Assembly (NCBI RefSeq): GCF_013362815.1
Contig: NZ_JABFVK010000030.1
Location: 49,031 to 113,030 of the forward strand
Reading direction: 5' to 3'
Origin: Hamadaea sp.
GTDB lineage: Bacteria; Actinomycetota; Actinomycetes; Mycobacteriales; Micromonosporaceae
DNA: 64,000 bases
Positions 9,102 through 18,240 of the stretch are shown here, piece by piece. Both the position numbers and the translations under genes were made by a program. Position 1 is the first letter of the stretch; each line of letters opens with the position of its first letter. A model generated the notes under the pieces. The model made no database searches, was not told where the DNA came from, and was given only the letters and a program-made list of their open reading frames with translations.

Positions 9102-10391
9102 ATGTCTTTCCATACATCGTTACGCATTTCCGCCGTGACCACGATGATCGCCGCCAGTTCGCTGGCGGCGATCATCGTGAGCCCGTCCGCTGCCGTCGCC
9201 AGTCCCGTCAGCACCTCGGACTTCGTGCTGAGCTATTCCACGACCGCGGAGAACCTCAACGGTTCCGGCGCTTCCATGCAGACCGTGATCAACGCGCTGA
9301 CCGGATTCGTCGGCGCGGTCACCCGCAGCGGTGTCAGCCTGCCCGACACCGCCAACCAGTCCTCGTGCAGCGAGGCGCTGCCCGCCGGCCTCAGCCCGGT
9401 GTGCTTCACCGACGGCGACGACAACTCCCCCGAGTGGGTGCCCCAGGGCGTGACGACCAGCTACGACTCGTCCGGCACGGCGCTGAGCGCGAGCGGCTCA
9501 CGCATCGTCGTCAGCTGGTACGACAACTGCAGCAGCACCGACGACGCCGACAGCACGCAAGGATGCACCGACACGAACAAGGTGTCGACGGACATGTATC
9601 GCAGCAAGGGCACTCGCATCAGCCTGCTCGACCCGCTCACTCTCGACTACCGCAACGTGATCCTGGTCGAGCCGTTCTACAACAGCTACGGCAACGCCTC
9701 CTACAAGGCCGTGCCGGTGCACGCCGGTGGGATCGCCTGGTACGGGAACCTGCTGTACGTCGCAGACACCGACAACGGCTTCCGGGTCTTCAACATGAAC
9801 CAGTTCTTCGACATGAGCAAGCAGCAGCAGAGCGGATACCCCACCGACTATGGCGACAAGACGCAGATGGGCCGGCAGAGCGGCACGTTCTACAGCTTCG
9901 GCTACCGCTTCATGCTTCCGCAGATCGGCCGCTGGAGTCAGGCCACCACCTGGAACGGCAGCACCTGCCTCGGCTACGGCCCGCTGCGGTTCTCCAATGT
10001 AGGTCTGGACCGCAGCACCTCCCCGGCGCGGTTGAGCGTCGCGGAGTACTGCCCGACCGGCAACACGACGAGCCGGGTGGCTCGCTGGAACCTCAGCGGG
10101 AGCGGCCTGACCAACGGCACCCCCGCCGACGCATACGCCCACGGCCTCGAACGCGTTCAGGGCGTGGTGACCGTCGGCAACACGTACTACTTCAACGCCA
10201 GCAACGGTGGCAGCTATGGAACGACGCATCGGTTCGACTACAGCAGTACGGCCGGGACGATTCTGTCCACATCGAGCAGAACGACCGCCATCGGATGTGA
10301 AGACCTGTCCTATGACGGCTCCAGCAATCGGCTGTACTCGGTGGCGGAGTACTACGGCAAACGAGTCCTCTACGGCCTGACCCGCTTCTGA
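9102..10391 (+). CDS. Secreted protein of unknown function, probable beta-propeller
   Basis: A 429-aa exported protein. The first 35 residues are a signal peptide (SAVTTMIAASSLAAIIVSPSAAVASP). The mature part is Ser/Thr/Asn/Tyr-rich and has repeated short segments of the type GGIAWYGNLLYVADTDNGFRVF, VQGVVTVGNTYYFNAS and CEDLSYDGSSNRLYSVAEY, suggesting a beta-propeller. Several Cys pairs fit an extracellular location. No catalytic motif is recognised. It is followed by a long inverted repeat shared with the convergent amidase gene. The start lacks a Shine-Dalgarno sequence. Confidence 0.78.
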   Translation: MSFHTSLRISAVTTMIAASSLAAIIVSPSAAVASPVSTSDFVLSYSTTAENLNGSGASMQTVINALTGFVGAVTRSGVSLPDTANQSSCSEALPAGLSPVCFTDGDDNSPEWVPQGVTTSYDSSGTALSASGSRIVVSWYDNCSSTDDADSTQGCTDTNKVSTDMYRSKGTRISLLDPLTLDYRNVILVEPFYNSYGNASYKAVPVHAGGIAWYGNLLYVADTDNGFRVFNMNQFFDMSKQQQSGYPTDYGDKTQMGRQSGTFYSFGYRFMLPQIGRWSQATTWNGSTCLGYGPLRFSNVGLDRSTSPARLSVAEYCPTGNTTSRVARWNLSGSGLTNGTPADAYAHGLERVQGVVTVGNTYYFNASNGGSYGTTHRFDYSSTAGTILSTSSRTTAIGCEDLSYDGSSNRLYSVAEYYGKRVLYGLTRF

Positions 10392-10394
10392 GCT

Positions 10395-10452
10395 GCGGAT
10401 CACGGTTACGCATGCTTCCCGGGCACTGGAGGCATGCGTAACCATGATCTGC
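10395..10452. terminator. Long bidirectional hairpin between convergent genes
   Basis: GGTTACGCATGC (10404-10415) and GCATGCGTAACC (10432-10443) are perfect 12-bp arms. Beyond a single mismatch the pairing continues with GCGGATCA (10395-10402) and TGATCTGC (10445-10452), giving a stem of about 20 bp with a 16-nt loop. It sits between the stops of two convergent genes and has no U-tract, like many actinobacterial terminators. Confidence 0.75.
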
Positions 10453-10462
10453 ACGTAACGCG

Positions 10463-11419
10463 CTAGATCCCCTTGAAAGCGAACTCGGCCGGCTCGAAGC
10501 GATCGGTCACGTCGCCGGCGAGGTCATGACCGACGAGCTCCAGACGCTGCGTGATCGTCGGATCGAGCCGGTCGAGGTGCACCCAGACGATGTCGGGGCT
10601 GAACGACGACTCGAAGGCGTAGACCCGCCGCGACAGGTCGGCGAGCGTACGCCAGATGGTCATCGAGATGTTCGGCCGAGCCGGATCGGCGGTGCCGAAC
10701 GGCTGAGCGGCGTTACGCATGACGCTCAGCAAGGCAGCGTATCCCCGGGGCGGGTTGTCCACCTTCGGCAGCCGCTCGGCGTAGTAAGCCGCCCGGACGA
10801 AACGGTCCGCCGCCTCCGTGGTGCCGGGCAGCGGGCGGTCGCCACCGAACCCTTCGTACTGCTTGAGGTGCTCCAGCTGCTCCTCGAACGGCGGCGAGTT
10901 CGTCATCACGTCGTAGTCGTGACTGTGGTGGACCTTCAGCCGACCGCCGAGATACTCCAAGACCGCAGAGTCTCCGCTCGCGTCGTCCAGCGCCAGGTGC
11001 ACCGTCGCGGTCGTGCCGGACGGTCCGCCCTGGGGGCGTACCTGGAAAGGGTTTTGCTCCAGGTAGTCGACGGCTTCGGCGACGGTCGCGAACCGGTCGA
11101 GGAAGAACTGCGTCCACATCGACACCGGAAGCGCGGGCAACGACGGGTCCCGGTCGCCGAAGTCGGACTCGGCCAGCCACAACAGGTGCGCGCCCAGTCC
11201 CGCCTCGTTGATGCCGTCTGTCGCGGCCTTGTCGAAGACCCCGGCAATGACGCTCGCCTGCTCCGCCTGCCACGTCAGCGGATGAGGGTCGTCGGTGAAT
11301 CCGGTCCGCTGCGCACCCCTCGGCATCATCCACAAGTTCGTGCCCAGGTCCTCCCGCCAGTCCATGTTGCGCCCGACGAGCATGCCCTGACCGCTGTCCC
11401 ACAACACACGCGTACACAT
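10463..11419 (-). CDS. Linear amide C-N hydrolase (Ntn, penicillin V acylase/choloylglycine hydrolase family)
   Basis: A 318-aa protein beginning MCTRVLWDSGQGMLVGRNMDW. The Cys directly after the initiator Met is the nucleophile of this N-terminal-nucleophile amidase family once Met is removed. RNMDW (17-21) and a downstream asparagine/arginine framework (DGINEAGLGAHLL, VMTNSPPFEEQ, YAALLSVMRN) match the bile-salt hydrolase/penicillin acylase fold. The likely reaction is hydrolysis of an acyl-amide bond, possibly of N-acyl homoserine lactones, penicillins or conjugated acids; the substrate is not determined. No signal peptide is present. Confidence 0.88.
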   Translation of the reverse strand: MCTRVLWDSGQGMLVGRNMDWREDLGTNLWMMPRGAQRTGFTDDPHPLTWQAEQASVIAGVFDKAATDGINEAGLGAHLLWLAESDFGDRDPSLPALPVSMWTQFFLDRFATVAEAVDYLEQNPFQVRPQGGPSGTTATVHLALDDASGDSAVLEYLGGRLKVHHSHDYDVMTNSPPFEEQLEHLKQYEGFGGDRPLPGTTEAADRFVRAAYYAERLPKVDNPPRGYAALLSVMRNAAQPFGTADPARPNISMTIWRTLADLSRRVYAFESSFSPDIVWVHLDRLDPTITQRLELVGHDLAGDVTDRFEPAEFAFKGI

Positions 11420-11574
11420 CTCAGCCTCCGGCCTTCTCCTCCGTCTCGCTCAGATTAGGACAAAAGCCACAGCGCCTACGCCGATTCGGGATCGCAGGGG
11501 CCGACTCGCTCGAGGGACATCGGTGACCACGAATAGCGGAATCATCAACCTCGTGGTCAACGGCGTGGCCTGAT

Positions 11575-12744
11575 CTAGAGCGGCAAGGTCAGCCGCACCG
11601 CGAACCCCGGGCCGTCCGGTCCGGCGTCGAGCGTCCCGCCGTAGAGGGCGGCCCGTTCACGCATGCCGATGAGGCCGTGTCCCGAACCGTCCGGTTCCGC
11701 GATGACGGACGGCGTACCCGGACGGCGGCCCTCGTCGCGAACGGTCGCGGTGAACCGGTCCGTGTCGAAGACCAACGTGATGGTCACGCTTGTCGGACCG
11801 GCGTGTTTGAGGACGTTGGTCAAGGACTCCTGCACGATGCGGTACGCACACAGATCCAGCCCCGGTGGGAGCGCCCGGCGTACACCGATCACGTCGACCG
11901 TGACGTCGACCCCCGCGGCGCGTACGCGACTGAGCAGCGCGTCGAGCCGGGCGAGACCGGGAGCGGGCAGCGCGGCGTCCTCGTCCTCGACCACGGCGGT
12001 CGGCGTACGCAGAAGTCCCAGCATGCGCCGCAGCTCCTGCTGGCCCTCGCGGCTGGAGGTGGCGATCACCTCGACGGCGTCCTGGGCGGTGGGCGGGTCG
12101 GCGGGCAGGACCCGGCCGGCGACACCTGCCTGGATCGAGATGACCGACATGTGGTGCGCGACGATGTCGTGCAGCTCTCCGGCGATGCGGAGCCGCTCGT
12201 CGACGACGGCCCGGCGGGCGCGCTCGGCCTGCTCGCGGCGGAGCCGCTCGGTCGCCTCGGCCAGTTCCCGATTGCGGATGGCGAGCAGGCGGGCGTTGTC
12301 CCCGAACTTCCACAGGATGGCGGTGACGGCGATGCTGAGCGCGCCGACGCTGGCCATCGACGCATGGCGGCTGATGAGTCCGGCGTAGGTCCACACGCTC
12401 GCGCCGATCGCACCGGCCGGGATCGAGACGCGCCGCGGCCGGTCCGACGCGACGGTGAAGTACGCGACCTCGGTGGCGTACGGGTTGAGGGCCGGCCAGT
12501 ATCCCGCGACGATGAACGCCAGCCAACCGGCGGCGCAGCAGATCAGGGTGGTCAGGGGTGCCCGGCGACGGAACAACAGCGGCATGTTCGCCGCCACGGT
12601 GAGCAGATACCCCGGGCCGTCGAACGCTTTGAAGTCCTCGTGGATCTCCCGGCCGAGCAGCATCGCCACCGTCGTGCAGCCGACCGCGAGTCCGATGTCG
12701 AGCATGACCGGCCCGTGGTGGCGGCGCAGCTGGGAGAAGGGCAC
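11575..12744 (-). CDS. Sensor histidine kinase, NarL-type (HisKA_3)
   Basis: About 389 aa. The N-terminal half has four to five membrane segments (MLDIGLAVGCTTVAMLLG, YLLTVAANMPLLF, LTTLICCAAGWLAFIVAGYW, IPAGAIGASVWTYAGLI, ALSIAVTAILW). A coiled-coil linker follows, then the dimerisation/phosphoacceptor motif ERLRIAGELHDIVAHHMSVI with the phosphorylated His, and a HATPase_c domain (LCAYRIVQESLTNVLKHAG; GHGLIGMRERAALYGG). GTG 12744 is chosen because sequence upstream of it is not protein-like. It is transcribed divergently from its probable response regulator, 66 bp away. Confidence 0.87.
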   Translation of the reverse strand: MPFSQLRRHHGPVMLDIGLAVGCTTVAMLLGREIHEDFKAFDGPGYLLTVAANMPLLFRRRAPLTTLICCAAGWLAFIVAGYWPALNPYATEVAYFTVASDRPRRVSIPAGAIGASVWTYAGLISRHASMASVGALSIAVTAILWKFGDNARLLAIRNRELAEATERLRREQAERARRAVVDERLRIAGELHDIVAHHMSVISIQAGVAGRVLPADPPTAQDAVEVIATSSREGQQELRRMLGLLRTPTAVVEDEDAALPAPGLARLDALLSRVRAAGVDVTVDVIGVRRALPPGLDLCAYRIVQESLTNVLKHAGPTSVTITLVFDTDRFTATVRDEGRRPGTPSVIAEPDGSGHGLIGMRERAALYGGTLDAGPDGPGFAVRLTLPL

Positions 12745-12810
12745 GCGACACCATAGCGCCGGAAGCTGGGAAGGCTTGACCGTCCGGGGCCGGTGCGGCA
12801 CCCTTCTCGG

Positions 12811-13488
12811 GTGATCCGGGTGCTCGTCGTGGAAGACCAAGTCCTCATCCGCGGCGGCCTGGTGGCACTGATCAAGACCGCACCCGAACTCAGCGTGGTG
12901 GGCGACGCCAGTGACGGCGAGCAGGCCGTCGAGCTCGCCGCGAGCACGAACCCCGACGTGGTGCTGATGGATCTACGGATGCCGGGCGTCGACGGCATCG
13001 AGGCCACTCGGCGCATCCTCGCGGCGGCCGGCGAGACTCCGCCGCGCGTACTGGTCCTGACCACCTACGACCACGACGAATACGTCTATCGAGCGCTGCT
13101 TGCGGGCGCGAGTGGTTACCTGCTGAAGGACACTACGCCGGAGCGCCTCCTCAATGCGATCACCACCGTTGCGTACGGGGGCATGCTCTTCGACCCCACG
13201 GTCGTCCGGAGCCTCATCGACGCGTACGCCCCAACGCCGTCGCAGAACCCGGCTCAGCTGCGTACGCTGACCTCCCGCGAGACGGAGATCCTGCGGCTGA
13301 TCGCCCACGGACTGTCCAACGGAGACATCAGTGATCGGCTGGAGATCACGGACGCCACCGTGAAGACACACGTCAACCGGGTGCTGGCGAAACTCGGGCT
13401 GGCTAGCCGAGCCGAGGCGGTGATCCTCGCGTACGAGGCCGGGTTGGTGGTTCCGCGCCGATCCCGCGGCGAAGCGCCTGACGCCTAA
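12811..13488 (+). CDS. Response regulator, NarL/LuxR family
   Basis: A 225-aa protein. The receiver domain (1-120) begins VIRVLVVEDQVLIRGGL, has the phosphoacceptor Asp in VVLMDLRMPG and the conserved Lys in GYLLKDTTPE. A LuxR-type helix-turn-helix (about 150-215) reads LTSRETEILRLIAHGLSNGDIS...TVKTHVNRVLAKLGL. GTG 12811 gives the canonical receiver start. It pairs with the divergent HisKA_3 kinase. Confidence 0.92.
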   Translation: MIRVLVVEDQVLIRGGLVALIKTAPELSVVGDASDGEQAVELAASTNPDVVLMDLRMPGVDGIEATRRILAAAGETPPRVLVLTTYDHDEYVYRALLAGASGYLLKDTTPERLLNAITTVAYGGMLFDPTVVRSLIDAYAPTPSQNPAQLRTLTSRETEILRLIAHGLSNGDISDRLEITDATVKTHVNRVLAKLGLASRAEAVILAYEAGLVVPRRSRGEAPDA

Positions 13489-13755
13489 AGCTGCTCACCG
13501 AATTCGATCTTGAGGTCTCGGCCCGGCGGTCGACCAATTCCTGCTGGGCGCGGGCGACCGGAGCCGGTTCTCCGGTGATCCGCTCGTCGCGGACCTGGCT
13601 GAGAATGGCGAAGTATTCGCGCAGGCGGCACGACCACAGCATGCAGGCAGCCGCTGCACGTCGGCCGGGCGCTGTGGCGGGTGAGTTGCACGGCTTAGAC
13701 AACCATGAGTTCCACGACGGATGTTTCGTCCATGCAGGCCGCCTTAAGCTGAATC

Positions 13756-14508
13756 ATGCATCGGGTATTGTCGATCATCAGGGGCACGGCGTGGGTCCTC
13801 GCCGCCGTCATGGTCGGCAGCTGCGGCCTCCTCCGCTACGACCGCGGGCCGACTCCGGACGAGATCCGAGCGACCGCCGAGGAAACCGCCACGAAAGCGG
13901 CCCGAACCGCCGCGGAGGCGTACGCCGCCGGCCTGCTCAGAAGCATCACCCGTGACACCGAGCTACTCGAAGTTGCCACAGGAGCCGAAGACTGGTGCAT
14001 CGGTGGCAAAGGCGAGATGGCGGGCCGGCACACCGAATACCGCGTCAAATGCACGCAACGGACTGAGACGGTACTGTCCGGCGGAAGGGCCGACCTGGTG
14101 TCGATCCTGCGTCGCGTCGACGCCGCGGCCAAGCACGCCGGCAGTTACAGCGCCGGAAACCTCGACGGACTTGAGAATTTCCTGCAGCGCAACGGCATCG
14201 ACGCCGATGGTCGGCTGATGTCCTGCCCGCAACTCGTCTACTCGTACCTCGGACCGTCGCCGCCCGCCGAGGTGCGTTCCGCCGGGGACTGGTCGATCGC
14301 CGTCGACTGGATCGACGACCGCCGACCGAAACCCACGCATTGCCACATCGACGCATCGCCGTTCGTGTGGCCATCGCCGGACGTGGGCGGTCCCTATGTC
14401 GTCCGTCGCGAACCGCTCGATCGCGCCTCTGCCACGGCAGGCTACAAGAATCAGGCGCTCATCATCGTGTCGGTGTTCGGTGTCTACTTCACATCTCCCT
14501 GGGAGTGA
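13756..14508 (+). CDS. Putative lipoprotein of unknown function
   Basis: A 250-aa protein with a lipoprotein-type leader: basic start MHRVLSIIRG, hydrophobic core and lipobox VGSC with Cys at residue 23. The mature part begins with an Ala/Glu helix (DEIRATAEETATKAARTAAEAYAAG) followed by a globular domain with several Cys (DWCIGG, VKCTQ, MSCPQ, HCHID). I recognise no family. About 270 bp upstream hold no convincing gene. It converges on the CGNR regulator gene. Confidence 0.72.
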   Translation: MHRVLSIIRGTAWVLAAVMVGSCGLLRYDRGPTPDEIRATAEETATKAARTAAEAYAAGLLRSITRDTELLEVATGAEDWCIGGKGEMAGRHTEYRVKCTQRTETVLSGGRADLVSILRRVDAAAKHAGSYSAGNLDGLENFLQRNGIDADGRLMSCPQLVYSYLGPSPPAEVRSAGDWSIAVDWIDDRRPKPTHCHIDASPFVWPSPDVGGPYVVRREPLDRASATAGYKNQALIIVSVFGVYFTSPWE

Positions 14509-14521
14509 CGCCAGCCGCCGA

Positions 14522-15097
14522 TCAAGACTTTGCCTGGCCCGAGACGGCCGATTCGGCGGTATGACGGGCGCGGAACTTGGCGACCTTGGCCCGGTTGCCA
14601 CACCGGCTCATGTCGCACCAGCGGCGGGTTCCCCGGGCGGAGTTGTCGAGGAACATCCGCGTGCAGGCGGGCCCTTCGCATTCGTGCAACTGGGTCGCCG
14701 ACGGGCCGGTGACGAGCGCGATGGCGGCCCGGGCGGCGAGCGACAGCGACGCCCGCACCGAGCCCAACCGGACGAGCACCCCGGCGTCGTCGATCTGCAC
14801 GAGCGGGGGTGCGACCGCCGCCGCCTCGTTCACGATGTCGCGGTCACCTGGGTCGAAGGCGGCTCCCGTCATCGCCGCGTACGCGAGGCGGTAAACGGCT
14901 TCGCGGAGAGTCTTGGCGTACGCGAGATCTGAGTCGTCGGCCCGCGCCGAGGGGTCGCCGATGCCGGCCGCGATGAGCCAGCGCTCCAGGTCGGCAGCGG
15001 CGGGCAGGAACTCCACGGGGGTGCCACCGTGCCGCCGGCCCAGCGTGCCGGTCAGATCGAGCGCGAGGTCGCCGCCGAAGAAGTTGAATTCCACCAC
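14522..15097 (-). CDS. CGNR zinc-finger / ABATE-domain transcriptional regulator
   Basis: A 191-aa protein. The N-terminal ABATE domain starts FNFFGGDLALDLTGTLG. The C-terminal zinc finger reads LHECEGPACTRMFLDNS...RRWCDMSRCGNRAKVAKFRAR, with the four Cys and the CGNR signature. These are small DNA-binding regulators found mainly in actinobacteria. Two adjacent GTG codons (15097 and 15094) are possible starts; the exact one is uncertain. GTAACC-type repeats in the divergent spacer before gap are candidate binding sites. Confidence 0.87.
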   Translation of the reverse strand: MVEFNFFGGDLALDLTGTLGRRHGGTPVEFLPAAADLERWLIAAGIGDPSARADDSDLAYAKTLREAVYRLAYAAMTGAAFDPGDRDIVNEAAAVAPPLVQIDDAGVLVRLGSVRASLSLAARAAIALVTGPSATQLHECEGPACTRMFLDNSARGTRRWCDMSRCGNRAKVAKFRARHTAESAVSGQAKS

Positions 15098-15113
15098 CTC
15101 ATGGTAGCCAGCG

Positions 15114-15173
15114 TGTAACCACCTTGACTGGTTTCGCGAAGACGGCCATCATGTAACCGGACCTAATGGTTAC
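15114..15173. promoter_or_regulatory. TGTAACC/GGTTAC repeats in divergent spacer (candidate operator)
   Basis: TGTAACC occurs at 15114-15120 and again at 15152-15158, and GGTTAC at 15168-15173. The last two form an inverted pair, GTAACC-N9-GGTTAC. They lie between the CGNR regulator and gap, and the inner pair ends 19 bp before the gap start. Binding by the CGNR protein is an inference. Confidence 0.45.
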
Positions 15174-15177
15174 GTGA

Positions 15178-16194
<1,017 letters not shown>

Positions 16195-16210
16195 CAGCCA
16201 TTTCCCTGAC

Positions 16211-16237
16211 GGGGCGGCCCACTCGGGCCGCCCCTTT
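16211..16237 (+). terminator. Rho-independent terminator after gap
   Basis: GGGGCGGCCC (16211-16220) and GGGCCGCCCC (16225-16234) pair perfectly around an ACTC loop and are followed by TTT. The site is 17 bp after the gap stop codon. Confidence 0.9.
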
Positions 16238-16240
16238 GCG

Positions 16241-16255
16241 TACCCCCAGGGGGTA
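16241..16255. promoter_or_regulatory. CsoR-like copper operator, site 1
   Basis: TACCCCCAGGGGGTA is a perfect odd palindrome (TACCCCC-A-GGGGGTA). Runs of C and G flanked by TA are typical of CsoR/RcnR-family metal-repressor operators. It lies 57 bp upstream of the heavy-metal-domain gene and immediately after the gap terminator. Confidence 0.65.
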
Positions 16256-16273
16256 TGCTACGGTCTCCGGGCA

Positions 16274-16294
16274 GGATACCCATGGGGGGTATCC
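16274..16294. promoter_or_regulatory. CsoR-like copper operator, site 2
   Basis: GGATACCC (16274-16281) and GGGTATCC (16287-16294) form an inverted repeat around ATGGG. It resembles site 1 (ATACCC...GGGTAT) and lies 18 bp before the chaperone start, where binding would block transcription or translation initiation. Confidence 0.6.
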
Positions 16295-16311
16295 TTTCGA
16301 GGAGGCAAGCC

Positions 16312-16566
16312 ATGTGCACCTGTTGCCAGACAAGCGATTCCGCCACGCCCGCCGTCGTCGACGGCCGTGAGTTCAGCGTGGCGGGCATGACCTGCCAGTC
16401 CTGCGCGACGAAGGTGACCGACGCCGTCAGCGGCGTACCGGGAGTCACCGGCGTCAGCGTGGACCTCCGGGCCGGGCGAGTCACCGTCGGTGGCCCCGCG
16501 TCCGAGCAAGCGATCGCCGCCGCCGTCACGGCGGCCGGCTACCACCTCGAAACTTCGAAAGGCTAG
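16312..16566 (+). CDS. Heavy-metal-associated (CopZ-like) copper chaperone
   Basis: An 84-aa protein. A Cys-rich start MCTCCQTSD precedes one HMA ferredoxin-like domain (about 18-82) with the metal-binding motif GMTCQSC and the usual GVTGVSVDL strand. It should bind Cu(I) and pass it to a partner. GAGGAGG upstream supports ATG 16312. No copper P-type ATPase follows; the next gene, 2 bp downstream, is an MFS exporter, so the two are co-transcribed under the CsoR-like palindromes. Confidence 0.88.
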   Translation: MCTCCQTSDSATPAVVDGREFSVAGMTCQSCATKVTDAVSGVPGVTGVSVDLRAGRVTVGGPASEQAIAAAVTAAGYHLETSKG

Positions 16567-16568
16567 TC

Positions 16569-18008
16569 ATGAACCCCGATCCCCGGCGCTGGTGGGCCCT
16601 CGCCGTCCTCGCCACCGCCCAGTTCATGGTCATCATGGACACCTCGATCATCGCCGTCGCGCTCCCCCGCATGCAGCAAGACCTGGGCTTCAGCCCCAGC
16701 GGTTTGCAGTGGGTGTTCAACGGCTACGCCGTCGCGTTCGGCGGGCTCCTGCTGCTCGGCGGCCGGCTGTCCGACCTGTTCGGCGCGCGCCGCGTGTTCG
16801 CCACCGGATGGCTCGTCCTGATCGCCGGTTCCGTCCTCGCCGCGGCCGCCACGACGCCCGGCGTCGAGATCGCCGGCCGCGCTGTCCAGGGCGCCGGCGC
16901 GGCCTTGCTCGCCCCGGCTGCGATGACACTGCTCATGGTGCTGTTCGCCGGTCAGCCGACCGAGCTGCCCAAGGCCATGTCCTTCTACGGCGCGGCGGCC
17001 CCGGCCGGTGGCACCGCCGGCGTCTTCCTCGGCGGCGTCATCACCGAGTGGCTGACCTGGCCGTGGGTGTTCGTCATCTACGTGCCCATCGGCCTGCTCA
17101 CCCTCGCATTCACCCCGGCCACCCTGCCCGCAGTCCCCGGCCGCCGCAGCAGCACCGACCTCGCAGGCGCGCTCGCGGTCACCGCGGGTCTCGCGCTCGC
17201 CGTGGCGGCGCTGGTCACCGCGCCGGCCAACGGCTGGACCTCGGCCACGACCTTGGGCCAGCTCGCGGCTTCGGTCGCGCTGATCGCCGGGTTCCTGCTT
17301 CTTCAGCGACTGGTACGCGCACCGCTCATGCCCCTGCGCATCTGGCGTACGCCCGGACTGGCGGCGGCCAACATCTCGATGGCGCTGCTCGGCGCGGCCT
17401 GGATTCCGATGTGGTACTTCCTGAACCTGTACATCCAGCAGGTTCTCGGCTTCGGATCGTTCGCCAGCGGCGCGGCCCTGCTGCCGATGACCGCCCTCAT
17501 CATGATCGGCATGATCGGGGTCACCGGCCGGTTGCTGGCCCGATTCGGCGCCCGCCCGCTGATCATCACCGGACTGCTCGTCCTCGCGGCCGGACTAGGG
17601 CTGCTGGCCCTGGCCGACCCGCACGGGTCCTTCGCAGCCGACGTCCTGCCGGGTTCCCTGGTCGCGGCAGCCGGCATGGCGCTGGCCTTCATCCCGGCCA
17701 CGATGACCGCGATCGGCGGCGTCGCCCCGGCCGAGGGCGGCCTCGCATCCGGCATCGTCAACACCACCTACCAGGTCGGCTCGGCGCTCGGCCTCGCCGC
17801 GATGACCGCCGTCGCGGTCGCCAACGGCGCGGGGCAGACCACCGACCCGGTCGAGCTGACCATCGGCTACACCACCGCGTTCACCGTCACGGCGCTGGTC
17901 GCGCTGGCCGGTGCGGTGCTGGCGGCGCTCACCCTACGGCGTCCGTCCGTCCACACTGGATCGACCGAGATCGTGCCCGCCGAGCAGCGGACGACGACCT
18001 CCGTCTGA
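16569..18008 (+). CDS. MFS transporter, DHA2 (EmrB/QacA-like) family
   Basis: A 479-aa integral membrane protein with about 14 hydrophobic segments. The start QFMVIMDTSIIAVALPRMQQDLG carries the D-T-x-I-V-N/A-V-A-L-P motif of 14-TM drug:proton antiporters. Motif A GGRLSDLFGARR and motif C-like GAAAPAGGTAGVFLGG are present. It probably exports a toxic small molecule using the proton gradient. It is translationally close to the copper chaperone, with GAAAGG at the end of that gene as ribosome site. A 14-bp hairpin follows. Confidence 0.92.
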   Translation: MNPDPRRWWALAVLATAQFMVIMDTSIIAVALPRMQQDLGFSPSGLQWVFNGYAVAFGGLLLLGGRLSDLFGARRVFATGWLVLIAGSVLAAAATTPGVEIAGRAVQGAGAALLAPAAMTLLMVLFAGQPTELPKAMSFYGAAAPAGGTAGVFLGGVITEWLTWPWVFVIYVPIGLLTLAFTPATLPAVPGRRSSTDLAGALAVTAGLALAVAALVTAPANGWTSATTLGQLAASVALIAGFLLLQRLVRAPLMPLRIWRTPGLAAANISMALLGAAWIPMWYFLNLYIQQVLGFGSFASGAALLPMTALIMIGMIGVTGRLLARFGARPLIITGLLVLAAGLGLLALADPHGSFAADVLPGSLVAAAGMALAFIPATMTAIGGVAPAEGGLASGIVNTTYQVGSALGLAAMTAVAVANGAGQTTDPVELTIGYTTAFTVTALVALAGAVLAALTLRRPSVHTGSTEIVPAEQRTTTSV

Positions 18009-18019
18009 CCCCCTCCCGA

Positions 18020-18052
18020 CGACGGCCCGGAGCAGTCAGCTCCGGGCCGTCG
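18020..18052 (+). terminator. Hairpin terminator after MFS gene
   Basis: A 14-bp perfect stem: CGACGGCCCGGAGC (18020-18033), loop AGTCA, GCTCCGGGCCGTCG (18039-18052). It begins 11 bp after the stop codon. There is no U-tract. Confidence 0.85.
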
Positions 18053-18240
18053 CACGTTCCGTGCCGGTGGTATGCGTTTTCGAGCCGATCGCGGGCAACA
18101 AGCGCCCTTCATATGCGCAAATCGGCCCGTCAGCGCATACCAGCGGTACTCGATCATGAAAATCGCCTCGAAATCGCACACCACGGGCACACAAGTCCCG
18201 GAGGCTCGGCACCGTTGCTCCTCTTGCCGATACTGAGCCG

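Noticed and set aside
13489..13755. Possible minus-strand fragment (LREYFAILSQVRDERITGEPAPVARAQQ in part)
   Set aside because: About 45 plausible residues flanked by non-protein-like sequence, without ribosome site or recognisable family. Treated as intergenic.
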